Assembly: GCA_033807775.1 (NCBI GenBank)
Contig: CM066321.1
Location: forward strand, 236,398,350-236,462,349
DNA length: 64,000 nucleotides
Origin: Saussurea involucrata
Taxonomy: Eukaryota; Streptophyta; Magnoliopsida; Asterales; Asteraceae
Direction of reading: 5' to 3'
Shown here: piece by piece, positions 51,727-61,004 of the stretch
How the letters are laid out: each line of letters starts with the position of its first letter
Numbering within the stretch: position 1 is the stretch's first letter
Notes under the pieces: model-generated
Databases searched by the model: none
The model's input: only the letters and a program-made list of their open reading frames with translations
Told to the model about the DNA's origin: nothing
Translations under genes and position numbers: made by a program

Positions 51727-53262
51727 CTAAATTACTCCTGTAGACAGAGAAGTAGATGGTGAAGTAATAGAGGGACCAGTGAGAGATGTACCTGTCAGAT
51801 TCTGTTCTGTTGAGTTCTGAGCTTGATCTCCTCTGTTGATGTTATTAGAGGAATCATCATCGTTGAAGAAATCGTTGAACATAAGATTGATATCTTCTTC
51901 CCTTGTCTTTGAAGAACTTGTCTTCTTCTGTTCTGTCTGTGTCCCCTCTGTTGATTTATGATCAGAGGAGCTTGATGTACTTTCATCAAAGGACACATTT
52001 ACACTCTCTTGAATGACCCGACATCTGGAGTTGTAGACTCTGTAGTCTTTAGAGGTTAAGGAATAACCAATAAAGATTCCTTCGTCTGCTTTCTTATCAA
52101 ACTTTCCCAGCTGTTCTTTGTCATTCAATATGTAGCACTTGCAACCGAAAACATGAAAGAATTTCACATTTGGTCTTCTATTGTTGATGAGTTCATAAGG
52201 AGTCTTCTTAAATCTCTTTACTATCATAGCTCTATTTTGGGTAAAATAGGCTGTTGAGACTGCTTCTGCCCAGAAGTTTATGGGAAGGACAGAGCCAGCC
52301 AACATTGTTCTGGCGGCTTCTACCAGCGTTCTGTTCTTTCTCTCCACAACTCCATTCTGTTGTGGAGTTCTTGCAGCTGAAAAGTTCTGGGAAATACCTT
52401 CCTCTGTTAGGTAGGTGTCAATTTGGGCATTCTTGAATTCTGTCCCATTATCACTTCTCAACTTCTGTATCTTCAGATCTAACAGAACCTGTATCCTTTT
52501 TAACAAACTTATCAAAATGTCTGGGACATCAGATTTTACTCTGATGAACTCAATCCAAGTATATCTAGAATATTCATCAATTAAAACAAGGATATACTTC
52601 TTGCCCGACAGACTTTGCACAGAGATTGGACCACAGAGATTCACGTGAAGCATATGCAAAGGTCTGGGACAACTATGATCACTCTTTGTTCTATGTGAAG
52701 ATCTTTTCATCTTACCCAGTTCACAAGCAGAACAGAGATGGTCTTTGTCAAACTTCAGAGAAGGAAGTCCTTTTACTAACTTCAGTTTCACGAGCTTGTC
52801 AAGGTTTTGAAAGTTCAAATGGGCAAATCTTTTATGCCAGAGCCAGGCATCTTCATTTTTCAAAGACACTAAACAGAGTTTCTCTGTTGTAGAGTTTTGG
52901 TTTGGTTTAAAATTCATTTTGTAAAGATTGCCTTTTCTGTCAGCTCTTAAAAGTTCTTGACCAGACTCGGAAAGTAACAAGGAACAATATTTCTTCCTGA
53001 AATTGATATCGAATCCGTGATCACAGAGTTGACTTATACTGAGAAGATTATGATTTAATCCTTCAACATAAGCAACCTCAGAGACTGAAACACCACCATT
53101 AACTAATGTACCATAACCCTTAATCTGTCCGCCATTGTCTCCTCCGAAGGTTACTGCACTTCCCATCTTGTTCTTAAAAGAAGTTAACAGCTCCTTATTC
53201 CCCGTCATGTGCCTGGAGCATCCAGAATCCAAATACCAGATCTGCACATGAGGTTTCTGCAA
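51727..53262 (-). CDS. F protease and integrase, open segment
   Basis: 511 open codons in frame with the RT part, interrupted by a stop just before 51727. Protease shows DSGCSRHMTG, then GAG-pre-integrase (AWLWHKRFAHLNFQNLDKL, CSACELGK) and integrase core with HVNLCG, RSDNGTEF and VERKN. The first catalytic Asp (HVDLCG in relatives) reads Asn here, which would inactivate the integrase. It is the longest intact pol segment in the window. Confidence 0.9.
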   Translation of the reverse strand: MQKPHVQIWYLDSGCSRHMTGNKELLTSFKNKMGSAVTFGGDNGGQIKGYGTLVNGGVSVSEVAYVEGLNHNLLSISQLCDHGFDINFRKKYCSLLLSESGQELLRADRKGNLYKMNFKPNQNSTTEKLCLVSLKNEDAWLWHKRFAHLNFQNLDKLVKLKLVKGLPSLKFDKDHLCSACELGKMKRSSHRTKSDHSCPRPLHMLHVNLCGPISVQSLSGKKYILVLIDEYSRYTWIEFIRVKSDVPDILISLLKRIQVLLDLKIQKLRSDNGTEFKNAQIDTYLTEEGISQNFSAARTPQQNGVVERKNRTLVEAARTMLAGSVLPINFWAEAVSTAYFTQNRAMIVKRFKKTPYELINNRRPNVKFFHVFGCKCYILNDKEQLGKFDKKADEGIFIGYSLTSKDYRVYNSRCRVIQESVNVSFDESTSSSSDHKSTEGTQTEQKKTSSSKTREEDINLMFNDFFNDDDSSNNINRGDQAQNSTEQNLTGTSLTGPSITSPSTSLSTGVI

Positions 53263-53271
53263 GACAGATTA
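53258..53271 (-). promoter_or_regulatory. F gag/pol boundary: TAA plus 3' splice-like TTGCAG
   Basis: The minus strand ends gag with WVPKEI-TAA, followed by TCTGTC and TTGCAG. Here protease is in the same frame as gag, unlike E1, E2, E3 and T2. Confidence 0.5.
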
Positions 53272-53289
53272 GATCTCTTTAGGTACCCA

Positions 53290-56200
53290 TTGCATAATGG
53301 GTCCTTTCCTGTTAGGCTTAGGTGGGTTAACAGACTTTCCTTTGGGCTTTCCATACTATGATGGTGTGCCAGAGGTTTTCCTCTGTGTATTCTGAACAGT
53401 CGTGGGATTTTTCTTTTGAACATACTGATTCAGAACACAGTGGGGACCATTCAGATGATTTTGTAATTTTAGTAACAGTTGAATACAATTGCAGTTGATG
53501 GAACATGACTGATGCACATTGTTTTTATTCAAAAACTGTTTGAATGGAGCTTGATTCTGAAAACTTTTAGGACCAGATGTCTTTGCATACAATCTGTCCT
53601 GGTTCTGTTTCTTAGAACTGTTATGTTGACAGACTCTGTTGACATGAAGCTCTTTGGAATAGATTCATTTGACCAGAAAGGATTTCTTCTTTGATTTACA
53701 CCAGAATTTGGAATAGATCTGTTGTTTGCTATCCATTTTCCCTTCTGTTCTGGTGTGAATTTTACTGGTTTGAAAGCAAGAGGAACATTTGGGTTTACAA
53801 AAACACTTTTGTTTTTCTCTTTCTTCTCCACTTCTACTGCATTAGAAGCAAGAATCTTAAAACCTTTGTTGTTAAACTCAGTTACCGGTATAAACCTTGA
53901 TTGTTTCTTGAAGAAAGAAACATCCGCTTTTAGATCCGTAGATTCTATCGGTATCTACTTTAACTTGTGTAAAATTTTCTTTTGACCACAAAATATTTGT
54001 TCATCTACTTCAGAGTCAGAGTCACTATCAGAGCCTAGAAAGTCTTTGGTGGCTCTGACGGAGGTTTTAGTTTCAATGGGTATGACAGAGATATTTGTTT
54101 TGACAGTTCTGGACCTTCTCAACTTTGGCTTTAAAGAATCTGAAACAACATTTTCCTCGATAACTTTCAACAAATCTTCCTCAAAAGATGTTCTTATGGA
54201 TTCAGGGGTAGGAGAGAAGACGGGGGCTTCTGGATTGAGTTTGCTCTGTGGGATTTCAACAGAGGACTCAGTCACAGAAGTAACAGACTTCTGTCCTTTG
54301 AATGAGTTGAAGTTAAAAATCTCTTTTGTATCCAAGTCCTTGACAGAGTTAGAAAGTATGATTTTAGCTCTTCCTTGATCAAGAATAAACTCAGAGGATG
54401 GTTTTAAAACCTTTTCATGATCAGAGGAATCATAGGTGACGTTCCTAAAGTCAAGATTTCTTGGTTTTGAGAAAGCATCTGAAGTTTTGGTTCTTTTGAA
54501 AACAGCATTACCAGATATCACGTCCTCTTGGATTTTCCCAACACAAAAGGCAGAGGACATATATGTCTTCTTCTTTTCGTCATAGGGAGCAAGGTCAGAG
54601 AAACCAAGACCTTGCGTATCCATCTGTGAATTTATCTTGATGTGCACATCTTGTGCATCCTGGTATTTTTTAATCTGAATTTCTTTTCTCTGTAGGGATT
54701 GATGCAGAATTTCCCTTTCTCTTTGAAAATAGTCAGTTAGAGCAACAGAGTTAAGTCTCTCTGTTTCATACTTTTTCAATTTTTCAGACATCTGTTTCAA
54801 AACGTTTTCATATTCGTTAATTTTGTCAGAGAACAGGCTCTCTTTCTTCTTTTGCAAGATTTCTAGCTCAGATTTTTCTTTGAAGATTTCTTCCTTTTCT
54901 TGATCTAAGAGAGTTTTCTCTCTCTTGTAAAAGGACAGATCCTTCTGAGCTAGCTTTCTTAGCTCCTTTTCTTCAGAAAGTTTTTGTTTAAGAAGTTGAA
55001 ATTCCTCATTCAGCATAGAAACATGCATTTCTAATTCTGAGTCAGACTTGGATTCAGATGAACATACCTTGGCATTGGGTCTGGTGGTCTCCAGTGCTCT
55101 GTCGTCAGACTCTGTCGTAGTAAGAGCAAATGCATGAGCTAGATCTTCTTCTTCTGTTGTTCCCTTTGTTATCTCTGGTTCTCCAGTCATCCAGTCAACA
55201 GCTTCTTCTAAACTTTCATCATCCACAGCAACTCCACAAAAGTTGTCTTGTTCTGGTTCATCATCAGAGGATGAATCAGAAACCCAGTTCTCCATTTCAG
55301 CAACATAGCTTCTTTCTCTGTAGTTGTACTTGTATTTGTTCTTGTAGTAGTCTTGGTCTTTTACCAGTTTGCCTCTACAATTAACAGAGAAGTGCCCAGG
55401 TTTGCCACATCTGAAGCAACGTCCATCATTCTAATTGATGGGTTGAGCAGCATCGACCTTCTGTTGTGCTGGTGGATTTTCTCTTCTGTTTTGTGGAGGT
55501 TGTCTTTGTTCTGTGGTAACTCTGTTGTTACTTTGTTCTGGTGCAGCGTATTCTCTTCTGTCTTCTTTTCTCTCATATCTACCTCTTCTGTCAAACTTAT
55601 TGCCAAATCTCTTGTTAAATTGTTGAGTTATTAGAGCAAGAGATTGAGCAAAAGCTTGAATGTCATCATCCTCTGATGAGCTTTCCTCTGTTTCACTCTC
55701 TGCAACCAAACTTTTCTTTCCTTTCTTTTTAACGGATTTTTCTTTCTTTTTCTCTCTGTTTGAACTCTCTCTGTTGGACTTATCCGATGTGGTTTTCTTA
55801 GAATCAGAAACTAAGGCGATTGGGCCAGCAATGGTGGATTTGCCTTTTTGCTTGACAACATCCTTCTCTTGTGCGGCCAAAGTGCCATACACATCTGTTA
55901 GAGAACATGCATCTAAGTCCTGGTTAGCTTGTAAAGACATGGACAGATTTAACCATTCATCATTCAAGCTTTTCAAAAACAGAACATTGTTATCTTCCTT
56001 CGACCTGACAACCCCACATTTTTTGCATTTGTTGATCAATACATTAAATCTGTTGTAGGTTTGTTGTAAGGTTTCCTCAGGAAGTGCCTTGAAATCTTTT
56101 TATTCATTTATACATTGGGTCCTTCTGTTCTTTTGGGTCTTGATACCACCCTCAAGTTGGTTAAGAAGTTGATCCCAGATTTCCTTAGCAGTAACACATG

Positions 56201-56540
56201 AATCTAGTTCTTGAAATATTTCGTTTGGAATGGCCATTATCAGTAGTCTAACTGCTTTAAGATCATTTTCCATTTTTAGATTTTCCTCATCAGTAAAACC
56301 TGTGGTTTTAATCTCATAATGAGCTGGAATCTCAGCAGTAGTTCCTGTTGCGGGTACACGAGGAACAAATACCATGGGTTGGTATGGTCCATCCGTGACA
56401 GATCGCATTAAGTCTTTATCCATACCATCGAAAAAGTTAACCATCCTGATCTTCCACTGAGCATATTCATCTCTCAGAAGAGTGGGATGTTTTGTTAAAG
56501 AACCAGCAGTATAGATAGCATTTATATCGTCGTTCGCCAT
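53290..56540 (-). pseudogene. F gag with CCHC knuckle and coiled-coil extension
   Basis: Starts MANDDINAIYTAGSLTKHPT. The gag capsid domain extends to about 55870. A basic linker follows, then a knuckle CFRCGKPGHFSVNC at 55418-55377, and an acidic segment with a long coiled coil (55060-54640). A Ser/Thr-rich part follows, ending QWVPKEI near 53272. Stops at 56097-56099, 55428-55432 and 53955-53957 and a shift near 53560 break it. The DQIGIFKFG block of E1, E2 and E3 is not recognisable here. Confidence 0.87.
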
Positions 56541-56811
56541 TTTAAGAAAAACAGAGTATAGTTGTTACAAAAAGAGTTTCAACTCGAAGATGAGTTTTAA
56601 ACAGTAACCAATGGAACAGTAACTTCTGAGAGAAACGTTTAAACTAAGCTAGAAAGCTTTAAACACAGTTATATGAGCTATGAAAGCTTGTTTAGACTAG
56701 GAAGCAGTAAAAACAGAGCTTGTAATGAAGCTTTTAAAGACACACAAACACAATCAACAACAGTGAGTCAACCTTGGTAGATTGGATCGTTTGGTTTAAG
56801 AAAACCAAAGA

Positions 56812-56826
56812 AGCTCTGATACCAAT
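56812..56826 (-). promoter_or_regulatory. F primer-binding site
   Basis: ATTGGTATCAGAGCT on the minus strand directly inside the 5' LTR, complementary to initiator tRNA-Met. Confidence 0.92.
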
Positions 56827-57548
56827 TGTAGGTTCCCAGATTCACGTTGTATCATATTAATGGTTGTGAAATAGACAGCGGAAGCATATTAAATAAAGCC
56901 ATTAATATGAGTGATTGTGTAAACGATAAATGAACTATGAGAATCAAAATATTGAACAGTAAATGATAACAGGATCAGATATAAAAGTTGCTCATATATT
57001 GATAATGAATCACACCAAGAACATGTTCAAGTGTGTTCGAAAATCTCACAGGACAACAATATCGTACGGAGGTAGTGCTCGGGATTGCTGCAGTGTGTGC
57101 TTAAACTATTGTGGGAAACTACTCTTCCCAAAGCTTACAATTGTTTGTTCCACTACCTCTCTATTTATAGCCCTGATAAAGTGAAGGCAGTGTACTATCG
57201 TACCCTAGAATGACACGTGGAAAGTGTGTCTCCTATTTTTAGGGCATACGTGGAAAGTATGGACACTTGTCTAACACTTGGGATTTCTTACGAAACTTAG
57301 GCATCACAGAGGTCTTCACTACAACAGAGCTCATAGACCAGAGCTCTGTTGGTCTTCGGGTTGTGAACAGTTCTTCTGTTGATCTTCTGACAGAGCTCTG
57401 TTGAGCTCTGTTAGTTCCACCAGAACTCTGTGGAGTTCTGTTGATCTTCTTGAAGCTTTTTCTTCTAAGTCTTCTGCTGCATCTCTGATGGTCTTCTGAC
57501 TTGATAATATTTTCAATACTTTTACATTACAGATTCTTGGGTCTAACA
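56827..57548 (-). repeat. F 5' LTR (722 bp)
   Basis: Pairs with 44027-44748. TATAAATA on minus at 57169-57162. It is rich in CAGAGCTCTG palindromes at 57325-57430. Target duplication AGACA at 57549-57553. Confidence 0.94.
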
Positions 57549-59939
57549 AGACACCTTATCACTTGATCAACAAAAGGCGACCAAACATCAAGTTCTTCCA
57601 TGTATTTGGATGCAAGTGTTTTGTCCTGAATGATAGAGAAGCTAGAGGGAAGTTTGATGTGAAAGCAGACGAAGGCAAGTTCATTGGGTACTCTGCCACC
57701 TCAAAAGCCTACAGAGTTTATCTTCTGCGATCCCGAACCATCGTGGAGAGTATCAATGCCTCTTTTGACGACTCTTTTTAGAAGACTTCTGAACAAATCA
57801 GTTCAGAACTCAGTCTAAAAAAGGAATCTTCTGGCATCTCAAAGACAAGAGAAGCAGAACTGAATCTGCTATTTGAAGAGATGTTCAATGACGATATTGA
57901 TCCCTCTGCTGGAGCTCCCAGATCCTCTGGAGAAATATCTTCTGCCAACCAGACTGAGTCAGGTATTTCTCTAACTGGTCCATTAAATACTTCATCCTCT
58001 TCTGTGAATCGTGCAGATGCAAGTGCTGAGGGGGAGCCAACAGAAGATGATACAAGCAAGGATTCTACTACAGAGGTACTGGAAATACCAACTCCAGCTA
58101 CTACAAAGGAAGCAATACCAGAGGAAACGAGAATTCTGTCTCAATATCCTCAGAGGAATCAATTCCAACTCTTATCCCAATACCTCCACAAGCTGAAAAA
58201 CCAAGTTCGAGCACAGAAGTACCATCAACTACAGAGGTTGCACAAGCACCACAGTGTGCAACCACAGAGGTTCAACTAGATGATGCTAATGCCCATCTCC
58301 CTAAGACGACAAAGTGGACGAAGAGCCATCCTCAGAGCCAAATAATTGGCGATCCTTCTGAGAAAGTCAAGACAAAATCATCCACTGCTAATTATTGTTT
58401 CTTTACAAACTTTATCAGTGTGATCGAACCAAAACGTGTTTCTGAAGCCCTAGATGACCCAAACTGGATAGATGCTATGCAAGAAAAACTTCTACAGTTT
58501 GAGCGGAATAAGGTATGGACCCTAGTTCCTCTGCCAAGAGGGAAACAAGCCATAGGGACTAAATGGGTCTTTAGAAACAAAAAGGATAAGGACGGGGTAG
58601 TCATAAGAAACAAGGCGAGATTGGTGGCCAAGCAGAAGGCAATGATTACGATGAGACTTTTGCCCCTGTCGCACGGCTCGAAGCAATAAGGATCTTCTTA
58701 GCCTTCGCAGCCCACAGAGGTTTCAAAGTTTTTCAGATGGATGTAAAATATGCCTTTCTGAATGGTCAAATTCAAGATAAAGTATACGTCCATCAGCCAC
58801 CAGGGTTCGAAAGTGCCAAGTTCCCAAACCATGTTTACTTCCTTGATAAAGCTATGTATGGACTGAAATAGGCTCCAAGAGCATGGTACGAACGCCTTTC
58901 AACCTTTCTTCTCATTAATAATTTCGAAAGAGGTACGACAGATACTACCTTGTTTTATAAAAGAAAAGGTGAGGAGATTCTGCTTGTACAAATTTATGTG
59001 GACGACATTATTTTTGGTTCTACAAATGCAAAACACTGCACAGATTTTGAAAAACTCATGCAGAATGAGCTTGAAATGAGTATGATGGGAGAATTAAATT
59101 TCTTCCTAGGACTCCAAGTCAAACAATCATCAGAGGGAATTTTTATAAATTAAGCTAAATATGTCTCTGACATTCTTTCAAAATTCAATCTCTCTGATGC
59201 CTCTGTCATGAAGACCCCCATGTCAACTGGAAATAAGTTACACTCAGATCCAGGTGGAAAGTCTGTAGAGTGCAAGCTCTACGGAGGCATGATAGGGTCT
59301 CTTTTATACTTAACTGCCAGTAGACCTGACATAATGTATGCCACATGCCTCTGTGCAAGATATCAAGCTAACCCAAAGAAATCCCACCTTCTTGCTGTAA
59401 AGAGGATCTTCAGATACCTAAAGGGAACCAAAAATCTTGGCCTCTGGTATCCGAAGAACTCTGGTTTTGATCTTATGGCCTACACAGATTCAGATTATGG
59501 AGGATGAAAGCTTGACCGAAAAAGTACCTCTGGGAGTTGTCAATTCCTGGGTGGTAAACTAATCAGCTGGACTTCAAAGAAGCAGAATTGTGTGTCGACA
59601 TCTACAGCAGAAGCTGAATATGTTGCTGCTGCTAGTTGTTGCTCCCAGGTTCTGTGGATGCAAACTCAGCAAAAGGACTACGGTTTCAACATATACAAGA
59701 TACCCATCCTCTGTGATTCAAAGAGTGCCATTGCGATCTCTGCCAATCCTGTACATCACTCCAAAACAAAGCATATTGATATCCGCTACCACTTTCTGAA
59801 GCATCATGTTGAACAAGGCACAATCGAGATGTACTTTGTGTCAACAGAATTTCAGCTTGCAGACTTATTCACCAAGGCACTTGATGAGAAAAGATTCCTT
59901 TTTTTGGTGGGTAAGTTGGGTATGCTCAACATGAGTTGA
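57549..59939 (+). pseudogene. E2 integrase end, RT and RNase H
   Basis: Resumes with TPYHLINKRRPNIKFFHVFG, following RRHIKT across the F insertion. TAG at 57779-57781, a frameshift near 58100-58270, a deletion of about 14 bp near 58635 in the first RT block, and stops near 58868, 59152 and 59507 break it. RT keeps YVDD near 58997. RNase H keeps STAEAEYVAAASCCSQVLWM at about 59598-59660. Ends LGMLNMS-TGA at 59937-59939. Confidence 0.92.
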
Positions 59940-61004
59940 CCCCTCTCTGAGTGAGACTTAATCATCTTGTAAATATGTATATATTCAAATCTTTTTGAAT
60001 GTAAATTCTCTATCATCAAATGTTATGTATCCAACAGAGCTTTTGTGGGAATGCTCAGAGCCTCTGACGTCTCCCACAGAACCTCTGGTGAGTTTGACCA
60101 ATGTTCTATGCATTACTTATCTCATTTGATCCAAGTATAGGTCAAGGGGGAGCAGAAGGAGACCTTGAATTAATCTACAGAAGTTGTTAATTCAAGGGGG
60201 AGCCAAAGAAGAGTAGTGATCAACCAAATCCACAAAAGTCAGGTGCTTTGCTGAGCAAAAGTAAATCAAAAGGAGAATGTCTCGCACAAAACCACTTTCT
60301 AAAACAGGTTTCTAGGACACCAATTTCCAAATATGTCCTAGATACACAGTTTAAAACATTAAAAACTTTGGATAATCAAAAAATTTTATGAGCTCTTTGT
60401 TATTAGAAATTTTCGGTCATAGAGCCTCTGCCGAGCTCAGCAGAGCTTCTGTAAGCCAGAGCCTCTGTAACCTTAAATTTCTACACAGAAACTCTATCGA
60501 TTATTTCCACTGTCTTTTCAAATGTTTTTGGTAAAGGTGCAAGCTCAGATGTTATGGAAGTAGGTTTCAAATCACAGAGCTCATTCCACCACAGAGTCTC
60601 TGTCGATTTGACACTTATGCACAGAAACAGGATTTTGTAAATGCGGGTTATTTACTACAGTGACAGTCATCGGTAAATAGAAACGCCCACACGCTCAGCA
60701 TTAATGGGCCACGAACGACGTATAATCGTGCTCTGCCACCTCTGACGTGGCACACCTCTATTGGTTGTGTAAGTCAAACCTCAGTACAGAGCGTGGTAAC
60801 AGCTGTAGAAAACTTGAGTGCGGACCCCAAATTTCATTAAATTCACCTATTTTTGTAGAATTCTATCCGTTTCACCCACGACTATATAACCCCGTTTCAT
60901 CTTCTTCTTAAATCTTTACTATTTACTCTCAAAAATTATCTCCGGCGAACCTTGCAAAACCTGCAGATCTCACTTTTCTACTCCATTCTCTCAATATATC
61001 TTCA
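59940..61004 (+). promoter_or_regulatory. E2 spacer with internal promoter for the accessory ORF
   Basis: No gene. It has CAAGGGGGAGC motifs near 60145 and 60195. The promoter is TGGGCC (60705-60710), TGACGTGGC (60743-60751), ATTGG (60760-60764) and TATATAA (60883-60889), about 115-120 bp before the ATG at 61005. Order and spacing match E3 although the sequence between boxes has diverged. Confidence 0.65.

Larger units (their letters stand above)
44027..57548 (-). mobile_element. F: SIRE-like copia element with accessory ORF, inserted in E2 integrase
   Basis: It has 722-bp LTRs at 44027-44748 and 56827-57548 and a perfect target duplication AGACA (44022-44026, 57549-57553). On the minus strand the order is LTR, primer site, gag, coiled coil, protease, integrase, RT, RNase H, spacer with promoter, accessory ORF, polypurine tract, LTR. 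The LTRs differ at about 17 positions (about 97.6% identical). Each large gene has only a few stops. It is a more distant relative of E1, E2 and E3, with its own version of the CTCTG-type motif. Confidence 0.95.
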
